Shown here: positions 48,969-57,570 of the stretch, in pieces
Numbering within the stretch: position 1 is the stretch's first letter
Layout: each line of letters starts with the position of its first letter
From: Halomonas sp. JB37
GTDB taxonomy: Bacteria > Pseudomonadota > Gammaproteobacteria > Pseudomonadales > Halomonadaceae
NCBI RefSeq assembly: GCF_002332255.1
Contig: NZ_NRGW01000001.1
Span: 2,418,001 to 2,482,000, forward strand
Direction of reading: 5' to 3'
Length of the DNA: 64,000 nucleotides
Program-made: the position numbers and the translations under genes
The notes under the pieces: generated by a model
Seen by the model: only the letters and a program-made list of their open reading frames with translations
What the model was told of the DNA's origin: nothing
The model's database searches: none

Positions 48969-49742
48969 TTAGTGCGCCGTCCAGCCTAGATCAATATTAA
49001 AACTGGAGCCGGTGACGGCGCCCGCCGCATCAGAGGCCAGATAAGCGATTAACTGGGCAACCTCTTCAGGCTCGATTAAGCGCTTTATCGCAGCCTGTTT
49101 TAGCATTATTTTTTCGACAACATCCTGCTCATCCATGTTATTCAGCTTGGCCTGGTCGGCAATCTGATTATCCACTAGCGGCGTTTTCACATAGGCTGGG
49201 CAAACTGCATTTGCGGTAATACCTTGCTCCCCGCCTTCAAGCGCAGCCGTCTTAGTCAAACCAATCATCCCGTGCTTAGCACTGGTGTAAGCCGCTTTTC
49301 CCGGCGATGCCACCTGCGCATGGATTGACGCTACGTTAACAATTCGACCCCAGCCCTTTTTTCGCATGTGCGGCCATGCTGCCTGGGTCAGTAAAAATGG
49401 TGCGGTCAGCATTAAATCAATGATCTGGTGCCACTTCTCTTCGGGAAACGTCTCGATGGAGGCAACATGTTGAATACCCGCATTATTGACCAGTATATCG
49501 ACACTACCAAAACGCTTGACCGCCTCAGTTACGGCCCCACGGCACGCATCCGGATCGCTCAGGTCGGCTTCATAAAACACAGCGCCCGCTTTTCCCGCAA
49601 CAGCCTTTCCCGCTGGATTAAAATCTACCGCGAGCACCTGGTGCCCTAGCTTGCAAAAATGTTCCACCACAGCAGCACCGATACCACTGCTAGTACCGGT
49701 TACCAACGCAACACGCGGCGCGGTAGTCGCTTGAGAAGGCAT
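48969..49742 (-). CDS. 3-hydroxybutyrate dehydrogenase (SDR family)
   Basis: A 257-residue short-chain dehydrogenase with VTGTSSGIGAAVVEHF, N-N-A-G, catalytic Ser and Y-x3-K (YTSAKHGMIGLTK) and the 3-hydroxybutyrate-dehydrogenase-like region KTPLVDNQIADQAK with VEKIMLKQAAIKRLIEPEEVA. It oxidises 3-hydroxybutyrate, for example from stored polyhydroxybutyrate, to acetoacetate. ATG 49742 with AAAGGA 8 nt upstream is preferred over 49787. The scoAB CoA transferase about 1.5 kb away could activate the acetoacetate product. Confidence 0.9.
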   Translation of the reverse strand: MPSQATTAPRVALVTGTSSGIGAAVVEHFCKLGHQVLAVDFNPAGKAVAGKAGAVFYEADLSDPDACRGAVTEAVKRFGSVDILVNNAGIQHVASIETFPEEKWHQIIDLMLTAPFLLTQAAWPHMRKKGWGRIVNVASIHAQVASPGKAAYTSAKHGMIGLTKTAALEGGEQGITANAVCPAYVKTPLVDNQIADQAKLNNMDEQDVVEKIMLKQAAIKRLIEPEEVAQLIAYLASDAAGAVTGSSFNIDLGWTAH

Positions 49743-49966
49743 AGGCATTTTCCTTTCGTCAGGGTTGATTGCGATGACATTTATCACTACAGAGTACTTA
49801 CGGGCCGATAACCGTCAATTATAGCTAGCGTAGTGAGCGTCTATTGGCGAAAAGCGTTGGGCTCAGTCACAATAGGCGCTCATTTATCGCGTAACTAACG
49901 GCAACTTATTCACGCAATTATTGCCTGTTAGCAGCCTGTCCAGCCTATCGTAAAGGAGTGCCATCT

Positions 49967-50230
49967 ATGTTTGTGGTTATTTTTGGTCGAATGTCATGCC
50001 CTTTCTGCGTGCGTGCAAAGCATCTCGCGGAACACTTAGAAAAGGCCGGTAAAATTGAAGGTTACCGCTATGTCGACATGCCGTCCGAAGGCGTGACAAA
50101 AGAAGATATTGCCAAAACTGCGGGTAAGCCTATCCATACAGTACCTCAGGTGTTCGTCGATCAGGTACATGTTGGCGGCTTTACGGAGTTTGACCAGTTT
50201 GTGCGCGACAAACAGCTGCTTGCTGGTTAA
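49967..50230 (+). CDS. grxA: GrxA-family glutaredoxin
   Basis: An 87-residue glutaredoxin with active site C-P-F-C (residues 9-12 in GRMSCPFCVRA), cis-Pro region HTVPQVFVD and VGGFTEF. It matches GrxA in EGVTKEDIAKTAGKP. It uses glutathione kept reduced by Gor (gene at 3791-5173). ATG 49967 follows AAAGGAG by 8 nt; GTG 49958 overlaps that site and is rejected. Confidence 0.94.
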   Translation: MFVVIFGRMSCPFCVRAKHLAEHLEKAGKIEGYRYVDMPSEGVTKEDIAKTAGKPIHTVPQVFVDQVHVGGFTEFDQFVRDKQLLAG

Positions 50231-50336
50231 CGCTGGTCATTGTTGCCATGAACATTGTTGATATTAACATTATTGACATTAACCTAGTTTGTTCTCCGTC
50301 TTAAAAGCTTAGCGTTAAAACGTTCGTTAATACCCG

Positions 50337-50368
50337 TTGAACTCTTGCCTCTCGCATTTGCCTATAAT
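50337..50368 (+). promoter_or_regulatory. Candidate promoter for the DUF1338 gene
   Basis: A perfect -10 TATAAT (50363-50368) lies about 58 nt before ATG 50426. The best -35, TTGAAC (50337-50342), is 20 bp away, which is longer than ideal. Confidence 0.4.
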
Positions 50369-50425
50369 AAGCAGTGACTCAACGGCTCACGCTAGGGTGC
50401 GCCGCTTTTGGGCAAGGAGTTCACC

Positions 50426-51193
50426 ATGCAGCGTAATGAGTTTGTTCAGCAGCTGTGGCTTGACTATATACATACGCATTCCGACATCGGAGCGCTGAGG
50501 CTTTGGCCTCTCTCGACCACCGCCGACTACCTAACGTTAGTGACCCTTAATCATGGCCCTTTTGCCGCCACTGCCCTAACGGGAAGCTTGGCTCGTATGG
50601 GGTATCGACCAATCGGCCGCTATGCAATGGCTGACAAAGGCCTCCTGGTTAGCCTTTTAGCGCCGAGCGATGGCGGCAGTTGGCTGGTACTGGCCGAACT
50701 ACAAATGGGCACGCTATCAAAGGCTCCACGCAAAGCGATCGAAGCGCTGGTACAGCAATCGCATCCACAGGACTGCAAAGGCCACAATTTGCTGTGCCGT
50801 GGCAGGCCCTGGCCCATGCCATCGTGGGAGCTTTATCAACAGTTGCTATCGGCTCATCCGCTTGCCGCTTGGCTGGCTGTTATGGGCCCGCGCTTGCATC
50901 ATGCAGGCTTTGATTGCACGCAGCTGGGCGAGCCATTAATAGCTCTGGATCAAAAACTCCACGAGCTAGGCATGCCAGGTTTAAACGAGCATCAAAATGG
51001 TGTCTTTGCTATTTCGCCACTGCTTGACCACCGCTTCTACCCCACAACATCGCAAAAAGTAGTGTTTGGCGAGGGCGATGAGCATCGGGTTTGCCTAGGC
51101 GGCTTGTCGCTGGTTCAAACGCACACTGAAAGCGCTCATGGCCGCATTGCTGAGGTACTTCTGCCTGATCACACCCGCTGCGAAATGGCGTAG
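50426..51193 (+). CDS. DUF1338-family protein (2-oxoadipate dioxygenase/decarboxylase-like, short form)
   Basis: A 255-residue protein starting MQRNEFVQQLWLDYIHTH. The segments L-N-H-G, Y-R-P-I-G-R-Y, M-A-D-K-G-L and L-A-E-L-Q-M recall DUF1338 proteins, a VOC-fold iron family whose long member HglS turns 2-oxoadipate into 2-hydroxyglutarate in lysine breakdown. The His of L-N-H and Glu of A-E-L would be metal-ligand candidates. Long HglS/YdcJ proteins have about 450 residues; this is the short form, whose substrate is not known to me. ATG 50426 follows AAGGAG. Confidence 0.7.
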   Translation: MQRNEFVQQLWLDYIHTHSDIGALRLWPLSTTADYLTLVTLNHGPFAATALTGSLARMGYRPIGRYAMADKGLLVSLLAPSDGGSWLVLAELQMGTLSKAPRKAIEALVQQSHPQDCKGHNLLCRGRPWPMPSWELYQQLLSAHPLAAWLAVMGPRLHHAGFDCTQLGEPLIALDQKLHELGMPGLNEHQNGVFAISPLLDHRFYPTTSQKVVFGEGDEHRVCLGGLSLVQTHTESAHGRIAEVLLPDHTRCEMA

Positions 51194-51250
51194 ACGTCGC
51201 CCTTAGCGAGCCCGCCTTACGCCATTCAAGTAATGTAAGCTACCCGCTTA

Positions 51251-51916
51251 TTATTCGGCGTCAAAGGTCATTTCGGGCACGTGGTCTGGAACGATCAACT
51301 TGCCCGCCGTTTTCTCAATAATCTCTTCGACGCTGACACCTGGGGCGCGCTCTTTGAGAATAAAAGCGCCGTCTTTAATTTCAAGATAGGCCAGATCGGT
51401 TAAAACACGGCTAATACACCCAGCGCCGGTCAAGGGTAGCTCACATTTTGCCAGCAGTTTGGATTCGCCATGCTTAGATGCATGGGTCATGGTGCAAATA
51501 ATATTATCCGCGCCAGCAACCAGATCCATAGCACCGCCCATGCCTTTGATCAGCTTGCCCGGGATCATCCAAGACGCAATGTTTCCCTCCTGATCAACTT
51601 CAAAAGCACCGAGCACGGTCAGATCCACGTGACCGCCGCGAATCATGGCAAAAGATTCTGCAGAAGAAAAAATCGCCGCGCCGGGGCGCGCCGTTACCGT
51701 TTCTTTACCCGCATTGATCATGTCCGAATCAAGCTCGTCTTCGGTGGGATACCGGCCCATCCCCAGCAGACCATTTTCAGACTGCAGCATGACGTCGATA
51801 CCGTCTGGAATATAGTTGGCTACCAGCGTAGGAATACCGATGCCCAAATTGACGTAAAAACCATCTTCCAGTTCACGTGCGACACGCTGAGCCATTTGTT
51901 CTCTTGTTAACGCCAT
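51251..51916 (-). CDS. scoB: 3-oxoacid CoA-transferase subunit B
   Basis: The 221-residue beta subunit transfers CoA between succinyl-CoA and acetoacetate-type acids. It has NLGIGIPTLVANYIP and the catalytic glutamate motif S-E-N-G-L-L-G-M-G near residue 46, plus the EKTAGKLIVPD C-terminus. It follows scoA by 81 nt. Confidence 0.94.
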   Translation of the reverse strand: MALTREQMAQRVARELEDGFYVNLGIGIPTLVANYIPDGIDVMLQSENGLLGMGRYPTEDELDSDMINAGKETVTARPGAAIFSSAESFAMIRGGHVDLTVLGAFEVDQEGNIASWMIPGKLIKGMGGAMDLVAGADNIICTMTHASKHGESKLLAKCELPLTGAGCISRVLTDLAYLEIKDGAFILKERAPGVSVEEIIEKTAGKLIVPDHVPEMTFDAE

Positions 51917-51997
51917 GGTGACTTCCTCTTTATTGAATCGATAAGTGAGCAGCTAAAGGACATTTGAAAAAATAAATATTTAAAAAAAGCTAACGAA

Positions 51998-52696
51998 TTA
52001 GCTACGCACCGTGCGTTTTTCAATGCGTTTTTCAAACGTGCCTTGAATAATCCGATCCACATAAATGCCCGGCGTGTGGATCTGGCTAGGCTCAAGCTCA
52101 CCTGGTTCAACGATTTCTTCAACTTCCACCACGGTGATTTTTCCTGCGGTGGCGGCCATAGGATTAAAATTTTGCGCCGTATGACGATACATAACGTTGC
52201 CATAGCGGTCGGCCTTCCAGCCCTTCACAATGGCGAAGTCACCAATAATCGCTTCTTCTAAAATATAGTGTCGACCGTTAAATTCACGTACTTCCTTGCC
52301 ATCTCCAATGGGCGTGCCGTAGCCCGTCGCGGTATAGAACGCCGGAATACCCGCCCCGCCTGCACGCATTTTCTCTGCCAGGGTGCCTTGAGGGGTTAAT
52401 ACCACGTCAATCTCATCGTTGAGCATTTGTTGCTCAAATAGAGCATTCTCACCGACATAAGAAGCCAGAATTTTACTGATTTGACGTTCTTCAAGGAGCA
52501 GTCCCAGGCCAAAGCCATCGACACCGCAGTTATTAGAAACCACGGTAAGGTCGTTAACGCCACGTCGCTTAATTTCAGCAATGAGGTTTTCTGGGATCCC
52601 GCAAAGGCCAAAGCCGCCAGCGATCACCGTCATACCGTTTTCAATACCTTCCATTGCTTCTTCATATGAAGATACGCGCTTATCGAAACCTGCCAT
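51998..52696 (-). CDS. scoA: 3-oxoacid CoA-transferase subunit A
   Basis: The 232-residue alpha subunit has [32 protein letters not shown] and the [20 protein letters not shown] loop typical of SCOT/AtoD-like alpha subunits. ATG 52696 is preferred over 52702 because GAGG then has a 7-nt spacing. With the 3-hydroxybutyrate dehydrogenase nearby it supports use of ketone bodies or polyhydroxybutyrate products. Confidence 0.94.
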   Translation of the reverse strand: MAGFDKRVSSYEEAMEGIENGMTVIAGGFGLCGIPENLIAEIKRRGVNDLTVVSNNCGVDGFGLGLLLEERQISKILASYVGENALFEQQMLNDEIDVVLTPQGTLAEKMRAGGAGIPAFYTATGYGTPIGDGKEVREFNGRHYILEEAIIGDFAIVKGWKADRYGNVMYRHTAQNFNPMAATAGKITVVEVEEIVEPGELEPSQIHTPGIYVDRIIQGTFEKRIEKRTVRS

Positions 52697-52742
52697 TGTC
52701 ATGCCTCACATTGTTGTCGTTGAATGTAATGGGTAATCAATA

Positions 52743-53128
52743 TTGCCGCTGGTGCGCAAACTGCGTAGTGCTGCTACCGCTATCCAAACACCTTCTTGCC
52801 CAGTGGGACAATACCGAAGAGCGGCTGGGTCAGCGCTTACGCTGCAGTTTGGCCGTCTAAGCATCGCGGCAATGTCTGTCTTTGCATGTAATTTACTATC
52901 CGCTGCGCTGGTTAGATTTCGTCAGCAATATTTTAAAATCAATATTACCGTGCACGATGTCATCAACGAAGAAGTAATGAAAATGGTGCGCTCACGATAC
53001 CACTCACAGCACCCGGCATTTCTTGCCACGCAGGCATATTGACTCAGCAAGAGCTATCAGTCGCCGCCCATGCACTGCGCAACGTATTGCTTGAATTTGT
53101 TAAGGCACCGTCGACACCTCACGACTAA
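52743..53128 (+). pseudogene. Remnant of a LysR-family regulator divergent from scoAB
   Basis: From 52743 the plus strand encodes a stretch with GRLSIAAMSVFACNLLSAAL, then VRFRQQYFKINITVHDVINE and EVMKMVRSR, the first strand, helix and second strand of a LysR effector-binding domain. About 10 codons later and one frame earlier (around 53009-53128) comes HAGILTQQELSVAAHALRN and LLEFV, the usual C-terminal end of such proteins, ending at TAA 53126-53128. The middle of the effector domain (about 110 residues) and the DNA-binding domain are missing, and the two pieces are in different frames. A functional ancestor probably regulated the divergent scoAB. Confidence 0.8.
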
Positions 53129-53237
53129 AGAACCGTTTTCTAAAGGCTAACCTTGCTGTTTATGCTGGGCAGCGCGGCTTTGATCCTTTAGCATTCAGGG
53201 TTAATTAGCGATTGATCTGACGTTAAGGAAACGTGGT
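53129..53237. other. Intergenic region before the acyltransferase gene
   Basis: 109 nt that should contain the acyltransferase promoter. AAGGAAA lies just before ATG 53238. No other feature was seen. Confidence 0.4.
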
Positions 53238-54119
53238 ATGCCTATTGTAAAAGGGCTGGTTAGCGCACTGCTGCTGGTGCTCAACACGCTGGTTTGGGGT
53301 GTACCTCTTATTCTACTGACCTTGCTGAAAATTATAACGCCGGGGCAGCGACTAAAGCAGTGCGTGTTGCGCGGCTTAAATGCGGTCGCGCTTAATTGGA
53401 TTGGTTGTAACTTATGGTGGATGCGTCACTGGCTTCAACCTGACGTAAACTTCAGCATTCCCGATCATCTTAGCCCTCAACAAAGCTGGTTAGTGATATC
53501 TAATCATCGCAGCTGGACTGATATTTTCATGCTGTTTATGGCATTGCATCGGCGTATTCCAATGCCGCGATTTTTTTTAAAGCGCCAGTTAATTTGGATT
53601 CCTATCGTCGGCTTGGCTTTCTGGGCGCTAGAATTTCCTTTTATGCGTCGATTTAGTCGAGAGCAGATAGCCAAAAATCCTAAATTAGCCGTCATTGATC
53701 GTGCAGCGACCGAGCGTATGTGCCAACAGGCCCGCAACACTCCGATTGCCATTTTTAACTTTGTTGAGGGTACGCGCTTTAGCGTCGCCAAACGCGAAGC
53801 GCAGCAGAGTGCTTATCGCCACTTATTGCGCCCTAAGGCAGGCGGCGTGGCGCAGGTACTTAGCCTGCTAGGAAACCAATTGGATGGTATCCTAGATGTG
53901 ACGATAAGCTACACCAACTCGTCGCCCACTTTTTGGGGATTTTTGTGCGGTAAAGAAGCCCCCATTGCGCTATACGCACGGCAACTAGACATTCCTTTGT
54001 GGGTTAACACACCAGACCACCACGACGAAAAGCAGCATAAGGAACGCTTCCACACATGGATCAATGCACTCTGGCTGGAAAAAGATGGCCTGCTGGACGA
54101 CCGAACCGCGCACGACTGA
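53238..54119 (+). CDS. YihG/PlsC-family membrane acyltransferase
   Basis: A 293-residue lysophospholipid acyltransferase-family protein with an N-terminal membrane helix (LVSALLLVLNTLVWGVPLIL), the catalytic N-H-R-S-W-T-D motif near residue 90 (an N-H-x4-D form), and F-V-E-G-T-R-F near residue 177. The pattern fits E. coli YihG, a membrane acyltransferase affecting phospholipid acyl chains. Its end overlaps the next gene by 64 nt. Confidence 0.88.
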   Translation: MPIVKGLVSALLLVLNTLVWGVPLILLTLLKIITPGQRLKQCVLRGLNAVALNWIGCNLWWMRHWLQPDVNFSIPDHLSPQQSWLVISNHRSWTDIFMLFMALHRRIPMPRFFLKRQLIWIPIVGLAFWALEFPFMRRFSREQIAKNPKLAVIDRAATERMCQQARNTPIAIFNFVEGTRFSVAKREAQQSAYRHLLRPKAGGVAQVLSLLGNQLDGILDVTISYTNSSPTFWGFLCGKEAPIALYARQLDIPLWVNTPDHHDEKQHKERFHTWINALWLEKDGLLDDRTAHD

Positions 54120-55012
54120 CAGCCCTACTGGGCTGCTGTCTGTTTGCGGGGATGCTAACCGGCTGTGCCAGCGGCCCGCAATCGTCGTCTCAAGGAGCAG
54201 CACCTAGCGCCAGCCAGCTCAGCGGCGACTGGGTGCAAGTACGCCGTGGCGATACCCTGGGGGAATTGGCCGCAAGAGCTAGCGTACCGCTAGAGCGTCT
54301 GCAGCGCTTTAATCCAAGCGTCGATGCACGCCGCCTTGAAGTCGGCCAGCGGCTATTGATTCCCACTCAGCAAGAGCGTGCGCCTTCCGGCGGGCCTTAT
54401 CGTTATCAAATTCGACCCGGCGATACTTTTTCAAGCATCGCGCGGCATTTTGGCACCACCAGTGGACGTATTCAGGGTGCCAACGCGGGCACATCAGCTA
54501 CCAGCTTACGAGTAGGCCAAGTCATTAGCCTACCGCTAAGCAGTACGGCGACGAGAAGCTCAGCGAGCTCAAGCGGCGGATCGTCAAACGCTAGCCCGCC
54601 GACAGCCGTCAGTGCACCCAGCCAGCCGTTGCCCGCATCAGCACGACGCTGGCCCTGGCCGCTTGAAGATTATCGCGTGGTTCGCCGGTTCGGCCCTGAT
54701 AGCCGAGGCACGCTACAGCCCATGTTGTTGGCTACTCAAGCCGGTGCCCGCGCCCAGTCCGTGGCACCAGGAGAGGTTCGCTTTGCCAACGGGATGCGCC
54801 AGCTAGGCGAGGTGGTCATCGTGCACCATGCCGATAATCTGCAAAGCGTGTACGCCCTGTGTGAGCGTATCTTGGTTAAGGTAGGACAGCAGGTCAGCGC
54901 CGGTGACGCACTGTGCGAAATAGGCCAAAGCGATTCGACTCAGCGCTATGACCTATTGTTTGATTTACGCCAAGGCGGCAAGCCTATCGACCCTAGGCAG
55001 GTACTTAGATAG
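54056..55012 (+). CDS. LysM and degenerate LytM (M23) lipoprotein, NlpD/EnvC-like amidase activator candidate
   Basis: A 318-residue lipoprotein: signal region RARLTALLGCCLFAGMLTGC with Cys lipidation, two LysM repeats (WVQVRRGDTLGELAARASV and YQIRPGDTFSSIARHFGTT) that bind peptidoglycan, a Ser-rich linker and a C-terminal LytM domain. In active LytM enzymes zinc is held by H-x3-D and H-x-H; here the corresponding places read without His (G-P-D-S-R-G and L-L-F-D-L-R in place of L-H-F-E-I-R), so it should not cut peptidoglycan. E. coli NlpD and EnvC have the same loss and activate amidases at division. The start ATG 54056 lies inside the upstream gene, with AAGGAA 11 nt before it, giving an unusually long N-terminal extension before the signal segment. 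Confidence 0.88.
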   Translation: MDQCTLAGKRWPAGRPNRARLTALLGCCLFAGMLTGCASGPQSSSQGAAPSASQLSGDWVQVRRGDTLGELAARASVPLERLQRFNPSVDARRLEVGQRLLIPTQQERAPSGGPYRYQIRPGDTFSSIARHFGTTSGRIQGANAGTSATSLRVGQVISLPLSSTATRSSASSSGGSSNASPPTAVSAPSQPLPASARRWPWPLEDYRVVRRFGPDSRGTLQPMLLATQAGARAQSVAPGEVRFANGMRQLGEVVIVHHADNLQSVYALCERILVKVGQQVSAGDALCEIGQSDSTQRYDLLFDLRQGGKPIDPRQVLR

Positions 55013-55053
55013 ACGAGTCAAGCGGAATATAAACGCACAGCCTGGCCGGTGGC

Positions 55054-55707
55054 TCATAAACCTTCATCGAGCCAGGCACTGCCCTGACACTGCGCTTTAA
55101 GCTCTACAAAAGCCTCATCCACTGCTCCCATGAAGCCCTCAGCCGTCTGGTCTGCATAGATGCTGTCTCCCACCGCCACATCACAATTACGTGGCACCAG
55201 TAATGCTTCGCCTTTGGGCAGCGCACGCCCTAAGCCTCTTAGTAGCACCGGGGTTACACCAATCTCCGGGGTTTCCTTGAGCATGTGATAAACGCCTTTT
55301 TTCATTGGCTGCATCGACTCAGGCTTACCGCGGCTGCCTTCAGGGAATAGGATAAGTATATCGCCAGCTTTCAGTGCCGTTTGGCAATCCGCCAGTAAAT
55401 CCTTGCGCTCAGCGCTGCCATCACGATGCACTGGGATAATATCGAGCACGTTCGTCGAAAACCAAGCCAGCCAGCGATTGGAGAGAAAGTAATCCGCTGC
55501 CGCGACAGGACGAACCCGGTGTAACTGCGACCACGGAAACAGGCTCATCAGCACCAGCGTATCAAGATGGCTATTGTGATTGGCGATAATGACATGCGGC
55601 CCTTGCTTAGGCAGCCGCTCGCGTTGATAAACATTAAGCCCAATAACAATGATAATGAGAGGCCTAACCACAAGCATGAAAGACAGTATCTTCAGCCAGC
55701 GTTTCAT
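55054..55707 (-). CDS. 1-acyl-sn-glycerol-3-phosphate acyltransferase-like protein
   Basis: A 217-residue PlsC-family acyltransferase with one N-terminal helix (FMLVVRPLIIIVIGLNVY), the N-H-N-S-H-L-D motif near residue 46 and F-P-E-G-S-R-G near 118. ATG 55707 is preferred over 55728 because AAGGGA precedes it. It starts 10 nt after the CdsA-like gene ends, as the third gene of a lipid cluster. Confidence 0.88.
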   Translation of the reverse strand: MKRWLKILSFMLVVRPLIIIVIGLNVYQRERLPKQGPHVIIANHNSHLDTLVLMSLFPWSQLHRVRPVAAADYFLSNRWLAWFSTNVLDIIPVHRDGSAERKDLLADCQTALKAGDILILFPEGSRGKPESMQPMKKGVYHMLKETPEIGVTPVLLRGLGRALPKGEALLVPRNCDVAVGDSIYADQTAEGFMGAVDEAFVELKAQCQGSAWLDEGL

Positions 55708-55717
55708 GGCGGTTCCC

Positions 55718-56650
55718 TTAATAAGCAAAATAGCGATAGAAGTGGAAGAAGATAGGCGCGGTATAAATAATGCTATCGAGTCGATCCAGAATGCCGCCGT
55801 GACCAGGTATTAACTGCCCCGTGTCCTTGATACCTAGATCGCGTTTGACAGAAGAAATGACGACATCGCCAAAAAAGCCTGCCACCGCAATCATCGCCCC
55901 AACCACCAAACTCAGTTGCCAGGAAAGTCCCGTTAGATAAGGACCAATCATGCCCGAGCAAAGCGTCACCGTGACACAGCCACCAATAAAACCTCCCCAG
56001 GTCTTATTCGGGCTCACTAAGGGAATAATCTTGCGTCGACCCACCTGTTTGCCCCAAATGTACTGGCATACGTCATTGAACTGAGTCAGAAAGATCACAA
56101 AAAGAACGGGGCCAAGATATCCTGCAGCATGATTTATCACCGGCAGTGTTAATAGCGCGGCCAGGTGGCTAATACAGTAAACAGCTAGCATCACCATCCA
56201 ATGAATAACACCGGCTGAGCGGATAAAGCCATTATTGTCACCCAGCAGCAGCATCCGTACAGGCAGGAATAAAAATACATAAACAGGTACGAACACGTTG
56301 AACATGCCGTACCAGTCATGCCATATCCAGAAATACTGCAGCGGAATGGCCAGGTAAGCCCAAAACAACACGCGACGATCGGTGAGCCGGGTCGGCACAA
56401 TCGAAAAGAATTCCTTAAGTGCTAAATAGCTAAGAAATGCAAAGAACACAATTCCCGCTTGGCGATTGAGCATCAGCACAACAAATAGCAGACCAATCAT
56501 CCACCACCAGGAGCGAATACGCAGCTTTAGCTCCTGATAATCCCGGGTCGGGTTCTGCTGCGCCAACCACAGTCGAGACAAACTGGCCACGCACAGCAAC
56601 CCCAGCACAGCAAGCACGACCGTTCGTGCATGGGGTGCAATCTCAAACAT
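55718..56650 (-). CDS. Phosphatidate cytidylyltransferase (CdsA family)
   Basis: Makes CDP-diacylglycerol from phosphatidate and CTP. The 310-residue multi-helix membrane protein carries the CdsA signature S-x-x-K-R-D-L-G-I-K-D-T-G-x3-P-G-H-G-G-x2-D-R-x-D (around residues 265-295) and SPNKTWGGFIGG. ATG 56650 overlaps the stop of the upstream gene and is preceded by AGGGTGCGG; the longer frame from 56770 is rejected. A separate housekeeping cdsA is expected elsewhere. Confidence 0.92.
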   Translation of the reverse strand: MFEIAPHARTVVLAVLGLLCVASLSRLWLAQQNPTRDYQELKLRIRSWWWMIGLLFVVLMLNRQAGIVFFAFLSYLALKEFFSIVPTRLTDRRVLFWAYLAIPLQYFWIWHDWYGMFNVFVPVYVFLFLPVRMLLLGDNNGFIRSAGVIHWMVMLAVYCISHLAALLTLPVINHAAGYLGPVLFVIFLTQFNDVCQYIWGKQVGRRKIIPLVSPNKTWGGFIGGCVTVTLCSGMIGPYLTGLSWQLSLVVGAMIAVAGFFGDVVISSVKRDLGIKDTGQLIPGHGGILDRLDSIIYTAPIFFHFYRYFAY

Positions 56651-57359
56651 GATCCGCACCCTGCTCTGTCGCCCGCTCAGGATCGCTGCTGATAACATGC
56701 GATTGATCCACAAGATAGCAATGAATAGCGCGGGTACGGCGCGCAATCGTCCAGGTACAGCCAACAACAAACACTAGCGTCACCACAAACATAGCGACAC
56801 CCTTCGGCCACCAAAAAGATTCTAATACGCTAACTAAGCAGGCGGCGGTCAATAGCGCCATACGGTGTTGCTTAGCCATAGGCCCGAGAAAGCGCATAGG
56901 CGCACCCATCGAAGCACCCAACACACGAACGTAGGCCGTTGCCACCGCTAGCATAGCCGCCAGCCAGCCCATCCAAATACCGGCTGGCTGCCAGCTTGCG
57001 GCGGCATAGCCCGCGGCGACAAGCAGCAAGGTATCTGCAAGCCGGTCAGGCATGTCATTGTACAACTCACCAGAAGGCGTTGACTTGCCACCTTCCATGG
57101 CGACCATGCCATCGAAAAGATTGCACAGCAGCCGCCCCTGAATACCGGCAATAGCCATTATCGGCAGCAGCCAATCGGCACCCCCTTCCGCATGGCGCCA
57201 AAACACCAACATCAGAGCAGCGAACGCTGCAAAGCCGATACTCGCAAGGGAAATCTGATTGGGAGAGATCTGCCGTTTACTCAGCCAGACAGTAATACGT
57301 TGAGCGAAACGATGGTCACGGGTTTTGATGGGACGACGCGTCCCCTGAGAGGTGGTCAA
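56643..57359 (-). CDS. CDP-alcohol phosphatidyltransferase-family membrane protein (YnbA-like)
   Basis: A 238-residue membrane protein with several helices and a CDP-alcohol motif in LCNLFDGMVAMEGG then G-E-L-Y-N-D-M-P-D. The standard motif D-x2-D-G-x2-A-R-x8-G-x3-D-x3-D reads here with Asn at the first and third Asp and Met for Arg, a pattern I recall in the E. coli YnbA group. It begins at TTG 57359, supported by AGGAG 9 nt upstream. With the CdsA-like and acyltransferase genes it forms a compact operon that resembles the ynbAB group and a Pseudomonas cluster. The product lipid is unknown. Confidence 0.83.
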   Translation of the reverse strand: MTTSQGTRRPIKTRDHRFAQRITVWLSKRQISPNQISLASIGFAAFAALMLVFWRHAEGGADWLLPIMAIAGIQGRLLCNLFDGMVAMEGGKSTPSGELYNDMPDRLADTLLLVAAGYAAASWQPAGIWMGWLAAMLAVATAYVRVLGASMGAPMRFLGPMAKQHRMALLTAACLVSVLESFWWPKGVAMFVVTLVFVVGCTWTIARRTRAIHCYLVDQSHVISSDPERATEQGADHV

Positions 57360-57523
57360 AAGTCGATACTCCTAAGCATCACAGATGCAGCCATACTAAT
57401 TCAGCGGTTAACAACGAAGCAACGCCTTTGAGCTGTATTCGCGCCTGCGCTTATTCGTCGTACTCCCAAGCGACGGCGAACACGTTTCAATGTCGCTATG
57501 CCCAGCTTATCTTTTAATCCGAG

Positions 57524-57558
57524 GCGCAAGACGCTAGAAACATGCTAGCGCCTTGCGC
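57524..57558. terminator. Long hairpin after gcvT
   Basis: A 14-bp stem with one A-C mismatch (57524-57537 with 57545-57558) and a 7-nt loop lies just after the gcvT stop (57571). It has no long U-run but is stable, and probably ends the agcS-gcvT transcript. Confidence 0.65.
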
Positions 57559-57570
57559 GGCGTGCTGTTA

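Noticed and set aside
52743..53042. 99-codon plus-strand frame taken as a real gene
   Set aside because: It is only a fragment of a LysR effector domain without a DNA-binding domain, followed in another frame by the C-terminal end.
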